Numbered from the stretch's first letter, positions 8,173 to 17,320 are shown. The stretch: DNA of 60,489 bases from Blautia sp. MSJ-9 (GCF_018919065.1 NZ_JAHLQG010000055.1:1-60489), one strand, 5' to 3'. Notes: generated from the letters alone by a model not told the origin. Program-made: numbers and translations.

Positions 8173-9390
8173 CTATATCTTTCCGATAAAATCCTGCAAG
8201 AAATGCTTTGCTGCACCTACAGCTGAGGCTTCTTTCTTATAAGAACAGTTTTTCAGATATCTCAGATCATGATCAAATCCATTATACTTCATTACTTTTT
8301 CCCCAAGAGGTATCATATAATCTGAGAGATATCCACCCATTTCACCTCCAAGAATGATATCCATATCATATGCCATGCGCAGATTTGAAATCAGAACTGC
8401 AAGATAATCAAGATACTCTTCCCATTTTTTCTCTGCCTTTTCATCATTGTTTTGAAGCAGCTGCATAAACTGTTCCACAGAATCCTTTGACTCACCAACA
8501 AGTGCGCCTGCAGCGCAATAAGCATCTGCACAACCTGATTTTCCACAATAACACTTGCGGCCCTGAGGTACAAGTATCATATGTCCAAATTCTCCGGCCT
8601 TCTGATTTTCTCCGGAAAACAAATTTCCCCCTATGCAAAATGCACCGCCAAGAGTCTGATTCAACGAAAGGTAAATTGCATTCTGATAGATGTTCATATC
8701 TTCTGCCATCATTGCCGCATTGGCATCATTTGAAAAATAAACCGGGACAGAAAATGCCTGTTCCAGGAAACTGAGACTATAGTTTTCAAGTTTCAGTGCG
8801 TGGGATTTTATCACCAGTTTCTGCTCCTGATTAATGATTCCCGGAATAGAGATTCCAACACCCAGAAGCTTTTCTTTCTGTTCTGCATCATTCATATGAT
8901 CCAGAAATTTCGCCGCATAATCTGCCACCTGACTGCAATATGACATATCAGATACAAATTTCAGACGGATCCGCTCTGATTTCACAATCTCATACTTCAG
9001 ATTTACCAGCACCATTCCCAGATGATTTGCAGTGATCACAATTCCCATTGCATAACGATAGGATGGATTGATTCCAATACTTTTAGCCTTTCTTCCTCCT
9101 GTGGATTCATATTCTCCAGTTTCTATTATGATACCTTTTTCCAATAAATCTTTTACATTAGACAGAACTGTTGGCATACTCAGATTCAGTTCTTTGGATA
9201 TTTCCACTTTTGATGTGGATTCTCTATTTATAATATAATTTACGATTTTTGATTTCGTGGCAAATTTCTTTTCCTGTCCGCTCATTCTGTTTCTACTTTC
9301 TTTTATTAATGTATTTATAAAAGAATGATACCTGTTATTGTCATATTTGTAAATAGCCATTGTCTCTGCAGAGTATATTGCTTTTTGCAA
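8173..9390 (-). CDS. ROK family transcriptional regulator
   Basis: A 405-residue NagC/XylR-like repressor. A winged helix-turn-helix (about residues 45-100, STSKVEISKELNLSMPTVLSNVKDL) is followed by the ROK sugar-kinase fold: GVGISIPGII, NDANAAMMAE and the zinc-binding signature CYCGKSGCADAYC, preceded by GEFGHM. It probably represses the dehydrogenase/symporter genes until a sugar binds. The start is unsure: ATGs at 9390, 9360 and 9285 are all in frame with weak ribosome sites. Its 5' flank carries two mobile repeats. Confidence 0.88.
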   Translation of the reverse strand: MQKAIYSAETMAIYKYDNNRYHSFINTLIKESRNRMSGQEKKFATKSKIVNYIINRESTSKVEISKELNLSMPTVLSNVKDLLEKGIIIETGEYESTGGRKAKSIGINPSYRYAMGIVITANHLGMVLVNLKYEIVKSERIRLKFVSDMSYCSQVADYAAKFLDHMNDAEQKEKLLGVGISIPGIINQEQKLVIKSHALKLENYSLSFLEQAFSVPVYFSNDANAAMMAEDMNIYQNAIYLSLNQTLGGAFCIGGNLFSGENQKAGEFGHMILVPQGRKCYCGKSGCADAYCAAGALVGESKDSVEQFMQLLQNNDEKAEKKWEEYLDYLAVLISNLRMAYDMDIILGGEMGGYLSDYMIPLGEKVMKYNGFDHDLRYLKNCSYKKEASAVGAAKHFLQDFIGKI

Positions 9391-9448
9391 TTGAGGCAGG
9401 GGACTTAACTTATTCAGCTGATTCAGTTAATATATCTACAATAACAGA

Positions 9449-9590
9449 GTTACTGTTCACTCCGTTCTCAGTAACACGCTTCGCGATGCACAGAATTTAT
9501 GCTAATCGCATAAATTCGCGCTGTATGTCTCGGGATTTTGGCATGTTCATGCCAAAACACCTCGCGGGATAGTGGCGTGTGAACAGTAAC
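9449..9590 (-). mobile_element. MITE-like element, family A, copy 1 (142 bp)
   Basis: The ends are perfect 12-bp inverted repeats, GTTACTGTTCAC and GTGAACAGTAAC. Both flanks are ATAACAGA (9441-9448 and 9591-9598), a perfect 8-bp target duplication. No protein is encoded. Read on the minus strand it is about 97% identical to the copy at 50916-51057. It holds a conserved core of TATCCCGCGAGGTG, a TTTTGGCAT/ATGCCAAAA hairpin and CCCGAGACATAC, and a second hairpin with stem GAATTTATGC/GCATAAATTC. Confidence 0.9.
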
Positions 9591-9602
9591 ATAACAGATA
9601 AA

Positions 9603-9656
9603 TTTATATCATTCTGATGAAATATTATATTTCATTTTTCACGTTAATGATATAAA
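9603..9656. promoter_or_regulatory. nested palindrome between two mobile repeats
   Basis: TTTATATCATT (9603-9613) and AATGATATAAA (9646-9656) are perfect inverted 11-mers. Inside lies ATGAAAT-ATTAT-ATTTCAT, a second dyad. This AT-rich remnant of the original ROK-MATE intergenic region could be an operator or promoter. The whole gap 9391-9891 otherwise consists of the two family A elements. Confidence 0.35.
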
Positions 9657-9662
9657 ATTATC

Positions 9663-9805
9663 GTAACTGTTCAGTACCTTCACAGTTACGAGCCAAAATG
9701 CATTAAAAATCACCTGCGGTGATGGCATTTTGGCTTGTATGTCTCGGGATTTTGGTACTTACGTGCCAAAACACCTCGCGGGATAGCAGACTACTGAATA
9801 GTTAC
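9663..9805 (-). mobile_element. MITE-like element, family A, copy 2 (143 bp)
   Basis: The ends are GTAACTGTTCAGTA and TACTGAATAGTTAC. The flanks AAATTATC (9655-9662) and AAATTATT (9806-9813) match at 7 of 8 positions, so this insertion looks older. Read on the minus strand it belongs to the same subfamily as 41803-41945, with compensatory changes in both inner stems: GCCAAAATGC pairs with GCATTTTGGC, and ATCACC with GGTGAT. Confidence 0.88.
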
Positions 9806-9891
9806 AAATTATTAATGTAAATATCAGGGCATATTCGAATAATCATTTCTAAACTTTTTCAAATATGCTCAGGAAAGGAACTTTTATACTA

Positions 9892-11232
9892 ATGAAAACC
9901 AAGATCCAGGATATGACCTCCGGTTCACCGGGACGGTTGATCATTCTTTTTGCAATTCCCCTGATGCTGGGGAATATCTGTCAGCAGCTTTATACAATGG
10001 TGGATACTATGGTCGTTGGCCAGATTGCAGGTGTGGAGGCTCTTGCCGCACTGGGTGCTGTTGACTTTCTGATGTGGGTTGTCACAGGAATATCCACAGG
10101 ACTCACTCAGGGATTTTCTATTCAACTCTCCCAGTATTATGGGGCAAAGGATTTTGAAAATCTGCGTAAATCTTTGGCTCACAGTTACCGGCTGACCGCA
10201 TTCATCGCAGCCGGAGTATTGATTCTCAGCCAGTCATTTGCTTCGTTGGTATTAACAGGGCTGCATACACCTTCCAATATTATCGGAATGTCTCTGTTAT
10301 ATCTGCGCATCATTTTCTGTGGAATCCCCGCCACAGCAGCCTATAATATGTTCGCCTCTGCTCTAAGGGCCATGGGAAACAGTAAAACACCGCTGACCGC
10401 AATGATCATCGCATCTGTGCTGAATGTCTCACTGGACATCCTTTTTGTGGCAGGCTTCAGATGGGGTGTGGCAGGAGCAGCAATCGCAACTGTGATCGCA
10501 CAGAGCTTCTCCGCTGTTTACTGTTTCCTGATTTTACGCAGAATTGATATCGTTCATCTGACCAGAGCAGATTTTATGCCTGCCTCCGGCATGAATGCCC
10601 GCCTGATGAAACTTGGTATTCCTGTTGTATTCCAGAATATCATCATCGGTGTGGGCGGTCTGGTAGTCCAGTATGTGATCAATGGCTACGGTTTCCTTTT
10701 TGTGGCAGGATTTACAGCTACAAACAAGCTTTATGGTCTGTTGGAAATGGCAGCTATTTCCTATGGATATGCCATTGTTACCTATGTGGGTCAGAATCTG
10801 GGAGCTGGAAAGTTTGACAGGATCAAGAAAGGCGTCCGCAGCAGTATGCTGCTTTCCCTGCTTACCTCACTGATCATTTCTGCTGCCATGTTTTTATTTG
10901 GAAAAAATATTCTCTCACTTTTCATCTCAGGTGAACCGCAGCAGACGCAGGAGGTACTGGCAATTGCTTTTAAATACCTTTCTATTATGGCTGCCATGCT
11001 TTGGGTTTTGTACTTCCTGTACGTGTACAGATCTGCACTTCAGGGGCTGGGAGATACCTTAATGCCTATGGTAAGTGGTATGGCTGAATTTGTCATGCGT
11101 ATCAGTGCTGCACTGATCCTTCCCCATTTCATCGGACAGGACGGTATTTTCTTTGCAGAGATTGCAGCATGGAGCGGAGCCACTGTGATCTTATGCATCA
11201 GTTATTATGCACGGATGCATAAATATCATTAA
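9892..11232 (+). CDS. MATE family efflux transporter
   Basis: A 446-residue multidrug/oligosaccharidyl-lipid/polysaccharide superfamily exporter with two MatE halves. Typical motifs are SPGRLIILFAIPLMLGNICQQLYTMVDTMVVGQIAG at the start and ALRAMGNSKTPLTAM in the first half, then GYAIVTYVGQNLGAG in the second. The ATG at 9892 follows AAAGGAA; a longer frame starts at 9865. It is transcribed away from the ROK gene and towards another MATE gene, with which it shares a hairpin. Substrate unknown. Confidence 0.92.
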   Translation: MKTKIQDMTSGSPGRLIILFAIPLMLGNICQQLYTMVDTMVVGQIAGVEALAALGAVDFLMWVVTGISTGLTQGFSIQLSQYYGAKDFENLRKSLAHSYRLTAFIAAGVLILSQSFASLVLTGLHTPSNIIGMSLLYLRIIFCGIPATAAYNMFASALRAMGNSKTPLTAMIIASVLNVSLDILFVAGFRWGVAGAAIATVIAQSFSAVYCFLILRRIDIVHLTRADFMPASGMNARLMKLGIPVVFQNIIIGVGGLVVQYVINGYGFLFVAGFTATNKLYGLLEMAAISYGYAIVTYVGQNLGAGKFDRIKKGVRSSMLLSLLTSLIISAAMFLFGKNILSLFISGEPQQTQEVLAIAFKYLSIMAAMLWVLYFLYVYRSALQGLGDTLMPMVSGMAEFVMRISAALILPHFIGQDGIFFAEIAAWSGATVILCISYYARMHKYH

Positions 11233-11239
11233 AACAAAA

Positions 11240-11276
11240 CAGGCACATAGTCCCGGATATCCGGTATATGTGCCTG
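11240..11276 (-). terminator. terminator between convergent MATE genes
   Basis: Stem CAGGCACATA/TATGTGCCTG contains an inner perfect palindrome CCGGATATCCGG. The minus strand continues TTTTGTTTT, so it best serves the minus-strand MATE gene ending at 11291. Confidence 0.75.
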
Positions 11277-11290
11277 TGAAACGTGTAAAA

Positions 11291-12625
11291 TTATGTAAGA
11301 TTCTTAATCCATTTATATTTCTTATAATGTTTATAAACCACCGGCAGTTTAATAATCTCGTCCAGATTGAGTACAAAGTAGACAACCATAACCGGCAGTT
11401 TCAGGATAAATGCGCAGATGCATCCCAGAGGAACGGTGATGCACCACAAAGTTACGGAATCACACAACATTCCAAATTTGGAGTCTCCGCCTGCTGCGAA
11501 AATTCCGCCTATTGTCATACAGTTTACTGATTTTCCTGCAATATAATAGGAACAGATCAGCAGCATTTTTTGCAGATATCCGCGGGCTGTCGGGGTGAGA
11601 TCTACCATTTTTGTGATAAATGGGGACAAGGCGATCAGGACAAGGCCTGATACAATTCCTGCAATAATCGCAGTTCTGGTAAGTGTTCCGCCTGCCTCCT
11701 TTGCTTCCTGCAGGCGGTCTGCACCAAGACGGTTTCCCACTATGATACTGCCTGCATTTCCAAGTCCGAGGCAGAAGCATACAACAAGATTTTTGGAAAT
11801 ATTCGCTATTCCATTGGCGGCAACGGCATCCGTTCCCAGATGTCCCATGATCACAGAATACATGGAAAACCCTATTCCCCATGCAAGATTATTGATCAGT
11901 AACGGAACGGCTTTCTGCCAGAAACGGCCAAATAACTTTTTTTCACAGCTTCTGAGACTGAATTTTACAGCTCTGATCCTGCACAATACATAACCAACAC
12001 TCCACAGGAACTGCACAACTGTTGCAAGTACGGTTGCCAGTGCAGCACCTTTAATTCCCATTTTCGGGAAGCCGGACAGTCCAAAAATGAAAACAGCATT
12101 CAATACGATATTGAGAATTACCATAACCCCATTGATCAGGGTACTCATATTTACTGCACCACAGTTCTTCATGATTGCCAGAAAAGTCTGTGCAATTCCC
12201 GAAAACACATAGGAAATGCCAATCACCCTTAAATACTCACTTCCCAGAACGATCAGAGTTTCCTCATTTGTCAGGATTCTCATGAGCTGTTCCGGAAAGA
12301 AAAGGCTTCCTGCCAGAAATACCACTGCAATACATCCGCAAATCTTTGTCACAAGGCTGAACACCTGGGAAATACCTTTGTAATCCCCCTTTCCATAATA
12401 TTGTGCCACAAACATATTCTCGCCTGCCATAAATGCAAACATAAACAGATTAAATACAAAAGTAACCTGTGTGGCCAGTGATACGGCTGACATGGCATCC
12501 TGACTTAACTTTCCCAGCATGATCGCATCACATGCTCCGACCAGGGCTGTCATGAACTGCTGAAGTGCGATCGGAAATGCCAGCCTGACTATTTCTTTTC
12601 TTAAACTTCGTTTACGCTCATCCAT
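11291..12625 (-). CDS. MATE family efflux transporter
   Basis: A 444-residue MATE exporter, distinct from its convergent neighbour. It starts RLAFPIALQQFMTALVGACDAIMLGKLSQDAMSAVSLATQV and carries AGENMFVAQYYGKGD in the first half and NAGSIIVGNRLGADRLQEAK in the second. About twelve membrane segments are visible. It lies 39 bases downstream of the GH3 glycosidase gene on the same strand (stop codon region 12665), so the two may form an operation in which the exporter handles a glycoside or its aglycone; that link is inference. Confidence 0.92.
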   Translation of the reverse strand: MDERKRSLRKEIVRLAFPIALQQFMTALVGACDAIMLGKLSQDAMSAVSLATQVTFVFNLFMFAFMAGENMFVAQYYGKGDYKGISQVFSLVTKICGCIAVVFLAGSLFFPEQLMRILTNEETLIVLGSEYLRVIGISYVFSGIAQTFLAIMKNCGAVNMSTLINGVMVILNIVLNAVFIFGLSGFPKMGIKGAALATVLATVVQFLWSVGYVLCRIRAVKFSLRSCEKKLFGRFWQKAVPLLINNLAWGIGFSMYSVIMGHLGTDAVAANGIANISKNLVVCFCLGLGNAGSIIVGNRLGADRLQEAKEAGGTLTRTAIIAGIVSGLVLIALSPFITKMVDLTPTARGYLQKMLLICSYYIAGKSVNCMTIGGIFAAGGDSKFGMLCDSVTLWCITVPLGCICAFILKLPVMVVYFVLNLDEIIKLPVVYKHYKKYKWIKNLT

Positions 12626-12664
12626 TATCTTTTTTGCTCCTGTATAAAATATTAGTGATACTCA

Positions 12665-15085
12665 TCAGTCAATTTTCAGAATCATATTCAGGATTCTTCT
12701 TGCGCTGCGACAGATTTCTTCTTCAGTAATAAAACCTTTTTCGTAAGCTTCTTTTATGCGTTCCGGATATCCTGCTGCCATCTTGATATCGTTTCCTGCC
12801 TTTGTTTCACGGTAATGCTCTCCGAAAGTCCACCAGTCTGTTGTAACCAGTCCGTCGAATCCCCATTCATCCCGGAGAATACCTGTCAGGAGTTCTTTGT
12901 TCTCTGAAGCGTGGATGCCGTTGATCAGGTTATAGGAGGACATAATTGTATATGGATGAGCCTCTTTTACAATGATCTCAAACTGTTTCAGATAAATCTC
13001 ACGGAGTGCTCTCTCTGATACTCTGGAATCAGAATCCTTACGGTTTGTCTCCTTATTATTGGCTGCAAAATGCTTCACACTTGCTCCGATATGCTGAGAC
13101 TGGATGCCTCTTACCATAGCTGCACCTGTCTTTCCTGCAAGATACGGATCTTCAGAATAATACTCAAAGTTACGACCACAGAGCGGGCTTCTGTGAATGT
13201 TGCAGGCAGGAGTAAGCCAGATACTGATATTATTTTCTTTTACTTCTTCTGCTCCTGCTTTACCAACTTTCTCTACCAGTTCTTCATCCCAGGTGCTGGC
13301 AAGAAGTGTGGCACATGGCCAGGCAGTTGTGTTCACTCCGCATTTCGGAAGAATACGAAGTCCGGCTGGTCCGTCTGCAGTCATCACATTCGGGACTCCG
13401 TATTCCGGAAGATTTCCCATTCCAAATGTATTGGCACATCCTGTGTTTGGCTGTCCGCCAAGGAGATTGATACAGTCATCCAATGTCAGGACATCCATAA
13501 ACTCATCCAATGTCATTTTACCATCTGCTACATCAGAGAAGCGAACTCCCTTGGAATCAAGAAAATCAAGAAAGTCTATTCCTTTTTGTCCTCTTGTATC
13601 AGGGCATGGAAGACCGATGGCATATTTATCCTGTCTCGGAAGTCCTTCTTCTTCCACATATTCACGCTGTGGAAGTTCCTCATAGGAACCGTCCGCAAGC
13701 ATACGTTTCTGAAGATGATATGGCGCTGCTTTCCGGCTTAACTGCTCAGTTACTGTGTCTTCTTTTACTACATATGTAAAGTCGATCTTCGCTGCATCTC
13801 TTACATTTGTACCGATATAGATCGCATATTCTCCTGCCTCCAGAACATAGGCTGATCTGCATACTTTACCCAGATCATCGTAGGATGCCATCTGATTCAC
13901 AGGAATTTTCAGGGTAAGAATCTGACGTTCACCCGGCTGAAGAAGACTGGTCTTTTTGAATGCCCCCAGTACTTTCGCAGGCTTTCCAAGTTTCCCCTGT
14001 GGTGCTCCGTAATAGAGCTGGATAACTTCTTTTCCTGCTGTTTTTCCTGTATTAGTTACTTCAGTAAGAACCGTGATCACACCGTTTTCTTCGGAAGCAC
14101 CAGTCATCTTCCAGTCGAAATCTGTGTAGGAAAGTCCAAATCCAAACGGATAATTTACTCTCTCCGCTGCACCCGGAATTGTCTCAAAGTAACGGTATCC
14201 TACATAAATATCTTCTGTATAATCTACATAGAATGCAGACTCATGGAAGTTTGCTGTGGATGGATAATCTTCCAGATCTTTTGCATAAGTATCGGATAAT
14301 TTACCGGATGGATTAACATCACCACAGAGTATATCTGCTGTTGCAAGACCACCTTCCATTCCCCCCTGCCATGCCATCAGTACTGACTGGATCTCATCAC
14401 AGTCTCTGAACCATTTCGTGTCCACGATACCGCCAACATTCATCACTACGATTACATGTGGGAATGCTTTCTTTACTTTCTCTACCATGGCATTCTCTGC
14501 ATTTGTCAGGCAGAAATCACCGTTTTCAAAAATCTTCGCTGACAACTCAGAGTTTCTTTTTTCCTCTCCGTCAAGAACGTATCCATCCTGTGCTGCTTCA
14601 CATTTTCTGTCCCATCCTTCGCCTGAAAAACGGCAAATGGTAATTACTGCAGTATCTGTATATTCTCGCGCTTCATTCAGAAGTTCATCCGGAAGTTCCG
14701 GCTCAACTGTCATACCTGGTACTGCACCATCTGCGTATTGTTTCTGAATATCTTTTTCATAATATTTCGCAAGTTTATCGAAAACTTCTACTTTTCCCTC
14801 ATCCTCTTTAATCTTCATGCTCTCATAAAGATTACGGATATATTCTACAGTTACATCGCCACTTCCTCCGCCGCCTTTTACGTAGTCTACAGTACCCTTA
14901 CCAAAGAGTGCGACTTTCGTCCCTCTCCGAATCGGAAGTGTATTTTTCTCATTTTTCAGAAGGACCATTCCCTCTCCTGCTGCCATTCTGGAAAGTGCAA
15001 TGTGTTCTTTACTTCCTGTAACTCTCCGTCCATCTTCTCCCAGCGGAAGCACCGGCTGAAAAAAGCTTCTCTGCCATTTTGCCAT
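12665..15085 (-). CDS. glycoside hydrolase family 3, reversed domain order
   Basis: An 806-residue cytoplasmic beta-glucosidase-like enzyme; no signal peptide is present. Domain order is the reverse of most GH3 proteins: the alpha/beta sandwich comes first (residues about 30-310, with GGGGSGDV), then a fibronectin-III-like domain (about 330-450), then the TIM barrel (about 515-806). The nucleophile is D750 in GLVTTDWW; SVKHFAANNKE and MTADGPAGLRI are barrel substrate motifs. This order is known from rumen Butyrivibrio and Ruminococcus enzymes. It would split beta-linked disaccharides or plant glycosides inside the cell. A MATE gene follows in the same direction. Confidence 0.93.
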   Translation of the reverse strand: MAKWQRSFFQPVLPLGEDGRRVTGSKEHIALSRMAAGEGMVLLKNEKNTLPIRRGTKVALFGKGTVDYVKGGGGSGDVTVEYIRNLYESMKIKEDEGKVEVFDKLAKYYEKDIQKQYADGAVPGMTVEPELPDELLNEAREYTDTAVITICRFSGEGWDRKCEAAQDGYVLDGEEKRNSELSAKIFENGDFCLTNAENAMVEKVKKAFPHVIVVMNVGGIVDTKWFRDCDEIQSVLMAWQGGMEGGLATADILCGDVNPSGKLSDTYAKDLEDYPSTANFHESAFYVDYTEDIYVGYRYFETIPGAAERVNYPFGFGLSYTDFDWKMTGASEENGVITVLTEVTNTGKTAGKEVIQLYYGAPQGKLGKPAKVLGAFKKTSLLQPGERQILTLKIPVNQMASYDDLGKVCRSAYVLEAGEYAIYIGTNVRDAAKIDFTYVVKEDTVTEQLSRKAAPYHLQKRMLADGSYEELPQREYVEEEGLPRQDKYAIGLPCPDTRGQKGIDFLDFLDSKGVRFSDVADGKMTLDEFMDVLTLDDCINLLGGQPNTGCANTFGMGNLPEYGVPNVMTADGPAGLRILPKCGVNTTAWPCATLLASTWDEELVEKVGKAGAEEVKENNISIWLTPACNIHRSPLCGRNFEYYSEDPYLAGKTGAAMVRGIQSQHIGASVKHFAANNKETNRKDSDSRVSERALREIYLKQFEIIVKEAHPYTIMSSYNLINGIHASENKELLTGILRDEWGFDGLVTTDWWTFGEHYRETKAGNDIKMAAGYPERIKEAYEKGFITEEEICRSARRILNMILKID

Positions 15086-15157
15086 TATTTTAATCCTCCC
15101 TTAATTCTCCTTAATCAAGCAGATAAAATCATCCGCTTCGCTTCTTGCCTGATTTGG

Positions 15158-15772
15158 TTAAAGTTCTTCCTTCAAAAATGCAAAAGGTTCTTCATCCTGA
15201 AGAAAATGCATAAGCTGATATGCACACATGATTGCTACATTTTCTTCACGCAGAATCCTCTTTACTTCTTCTCTGTCAGCAAGTACAACTTCAATTTCCT
15301 CGGAATCCTCCTGTGCCGCTTTACTGATCTCGCCTTCTGCGTAACCGTAAACAGTCGCGCAGGATTCATCTGTCATACCAACCGTTGTGAAATATGGTTT
15401 TTCATATGCAGGATCTACTTTCAGAGGTGTGAATTTCAGTCCTGTTTCCTCGTACATCTCTCTTACTGCACCCTCATGAAATTCTTCATTCGGTTCTACC
15501 AGACCTGCCGGGAATTCGTAGATATATCCGCCGATTGCGTATCTGTACTGACGTACTAATACAACTCTGTCTCTCTTTTCCCCATAAAGACTGTAAATGA
15601 TCACGCCATCCGGAGTGTTTTTACCTGTTTTTATCTTTAATTCGTTAATACTCTTTGCACGTGATGCCACGAAATATGACACAGGAGTGTTGTGAACACT
15701 TGTTGCATTTAAATGATACAAATTCAAAAATTTACAGTCTGTCAGTTTCTCAATATTGTGTATCTGTCCCAT
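15158..15772 (-). CDS. NUDIX hydrolase, ADP-ribose pyrophosphatase type
   Basis: A 204-residue NUDIX protein. The box is complete: GLVEPNEEFHEGAVREMYEETGL, matching G-x5-E-x7-REUxEExGU. The upstream strands (RVVLVRQYRYAIGGYIYEFPAG) resemble ADP-ribose pyrophosphatases, which hydrolyse ADP-ribose or related nucleoside diphosphate compounds with Mg2+. It is soluble. The 72-base gap to the GH3 gene contains a short repeat-like tract (ATAAAATCATCCGCTTCG) also seen near 33610. Exact substrate uncertain. Confidence 0.85.
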   Translation of the reverse strand: MGQIHNIEKLTDCKFLNLYHLNATSVHNTPVSYFVASRAKSINELKIKTGKNTPDGVIIYSLYGEKRDRVVLVRQYRYAIGGYIYEFPAGLVEPNEEFHEGAVREMYEETGLKFTPLKVDPAYEKPYFTTVGMTDESCATVYGYAEGEISKAAQEDSEEIEVVLADREEVKRILREENVAIMCAYQLMHFLQDEEPFAFLKEEL

Positions 15773-15812
15773 AATGGATACTTCCTTTCGCTTTCTATCC
15801 CTCTGTTGATTA

Positions 15813-16202
15813 TCACAGCCAGTTTTCTTCTATCTCTGTTTTTAATTCGCAAAACATCTGATAAAACTCTTCTTTTGCATCAGCTATAATTCCTAACGCA
15901 ATTTTCTGATTGTAAGAATGTGTAACATTATTTCTTGCCTGCAATGCACGAAGCCACTGCTCCTCATCTCTTATCATCCCGGCTTTATAGGCAGTCTTCA
16001 GAATGATTTTCGGTGAACCTGTTGCTCCCTCTGCATATCCATGAATCTCCAGTATTTCTTTCATCATTTTCCATGACTGCTCAAAACAAATTTCATACAA
16101 TCCTACGAGTCCGATAATCACTACATTATCATATGGTTCTTCATAATTATAAATATCTTTCATGTTAGACAGTGAATTGCAGAAATTCTCATATTTTCTC
16201 AT
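15813..16202 (-). CDS. HepT-like HEPN toxin / nucleotidyltransferase substrate-binding protein
   Basis: A 129-residue helical protein of the HI0074 (NTase_sub_bind) family. It keeps the HEPN RNase signature as RNNVTH (R-x4-H) followed by Y in RNNVTHSY, the site that MntA-type antitoxins AMPylate. Its start overlaps the 3' end of the nucleotidyltransferase gene by 14 bases, the usual arrangement of type VII toxin-antitoxin pairs. It would act as an RNase toxin held inactive by its partner. Function as a toxin here is inferred from family and gene order. Confidence 0.85.
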   Translation of the reverse strand: MRKYENFCNSLSNMKDIYNYEEPYDNVVIIGLVGLYEICFEQSWKMMKEILEIHGYAEGATGSPKIILKTAYKAGMIRDEEQWLRALQARNNVTHSYNQKIALGIIADAKEEFYQMFCELKTEIEENWL

Positions 16203-16482
16203 ACAAAATCCTCCCTTCCTTCTCTATAGATTCTCTTAATTCATCCTGCATGTCACGATCAAGATTTACAATATCATACTCCAGAAGAGTACTTGTCTCT
16301 TCATCCACATCTAACGCAAACCTTGCAAAATCTCCTCCTGTGACTGCAATATCTATATCACTTGTTCTTCTGAAATCCCCTCTTGCTCTTGAACCAAAAA
16401 GAATTACTTGTTCAATATCATATTTTTGCGCAAGGTTTCGGATTTCTTCTATAACTTCCGGTCTGATTCCTGTATCATTCAT
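16189..16482 (-). CDS. MntA-like minimal nucleotidyltransferase (antitoxin)
   Basis: A 97-residue Pol-beta fold nucleotidyltransferase. The catalytic motif GSRARGDFRRTSDIDIAV gives GSx(10)DxD. A third acidic residue follows in YDIVNLD. In type VII systems this enzyme transfers AMP to a tyrosine of the HEPN toxin. It is the upstream gene of the pair and overlaps it by 14 bases, so translation is coupled. The pair stands alone, with a ribosome site before the ATG (GAGGTTT). Confidence 0.87.
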   Translation of the reverse strand: MNDTGIRPEVIEEIRNLAQKYDIEQVILFGSRARGDFRRTSDIDIAVTGGDFARFALDVDEETSTLLEYDIVNLDRDMQDELRESIEKEGRILYEKI

Positions 16483-16594
16483 TTTATAAACCTCACATTC
16501 CGATGTTTATATCGTCTGTTTTATCTTACCATATTATCTTATCTTTTTTAAGTCTGTCTGACAATTTCCGTAATTATTTTTTGCGCATCAAAAA

Positions 16595-16632
16595 AAGAAC
16601 AGCCGCAGACTTTTCATCATACGGCCGTTCTT
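16595..16632. terminator. bidirectional terminator after ribU
   Basis: Stem AAGAACAGCCG pairs with CGGCCGTTCTT; runs of T follow on both strands. It lies 52 bases after the RibU stop codon and insulates it from the HepT/MntA pair. Confidence 0.85.
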
Positions 16633-16684
16633 CTTTTTTATTTATTGAGAATGTCAGTTTCCTCTGTATCTGTCAAATATAAGA

Positions 16685-17320
16685 TCAATCTCCCTTAAGA
16701 ACTACACGGATTCTCTTATAGATCAGGAATACGATCAGGGATGTCAGAGCATATTTGAATATGTTGAATGGGAAAATAATCATTGCTGCAAATGTAAGAA
16801 GATTATTTACAGAGCTGTGTACTGCACTTCCCATTTCGATAAATGCTTCTACCGGCATTCCAAAAGCCTTTCCGTATGCCGGAAGCAACACGAATGCATT
16901 GATAAAGCATGCAACTACTGCTGTAAGTACGGTTCCAGTTGCCATTCCGATCACTGCATGTTTTCTGCTCTTAACAGATTTGTAACGGTAGATCAGACCT
17001 GCCGGAACTGCAAATGTACATCCAAAGATGAAGTTTGCCACATCGCCTACACCTGCTGTCATAGATCCCTTTGTTACCAGATGCACAAGAATCTTTACCA
17101 GCTCAATCAGTACACCTGCGATCGGTCCCATTGCAAATGAGCCAACCAGTACCGGGATTTCTGAAAAGTCCAGCTGATAAAAACTCGGTGCCAGGAAAGG
17201 AAGCGGAAACTCCAGATTCATTAAAATTCCTGCGATAGCGCCAAGCATGGCTATCTGTGTGATAGTCCTCGTCTTACTTCTTGCCATCACATTTCCATTT
17301 TTTAATACCTGTTCACTCAT
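16685..17320 (-). CDS. ribU: ECF transporter S component, riboflavin (RibU)
   Basis: A 211-residue integral membrane protein with six helices. It fits RibU: TRTITQIAMLGAIAGILMNLEFPLPFLAPSFYQLDFSEIPVLVGSFAMGPIAGV and the AVHSSVNNLLTF segment. It binds riboflavin outside and hands it to a shared ECF energising module encoded elsewhere. The ATG at 17320 follows AAGGAGAG; the longer frame to 17368 lies in the leader. An FMN riboswitch and terminator lie directly upstream, which strongly supports the substrate. Single-gene unit. Confidence 0.93.
   Translation of the reverse strand: MSEQVLKNGNVMARSKTRTITQIAMLGAIAGILMNLEFPLPFLAPSFYQLDFSEIPVLVGSFAMGPIAGVLIELVKILVHLVTKGSMTAGVGDVANFIFGCTFAVPAGLIYRYKSVKSRKHAVIGMATGTVLTAVVACFINAFVLLPAYGKAFGMPVEAFIEMGSAVHSSVNNLLTFAAMIIFPFNIFKYALTSLIVFLIYKRIRVVLKGD

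Noticed and set aside
9449..9805. Two near repeats that might suggest a CRISPR or tandem array
   Set aside because: The copies are of different subfamilies, each has its own target duplication, and no regular spacers exist.
3834..12625. Three MATE genes as a recent tandem duplication
   Set aside because: The three proteins differ clearly in sequence and orientation, so recent duplication is not supported.
14738..15559. 273-codon plus-strand open frame
   Set aside because: It is antisense to the GH3 and NUDIX genes and reads as a Cys/Phe-rich shadow of them.
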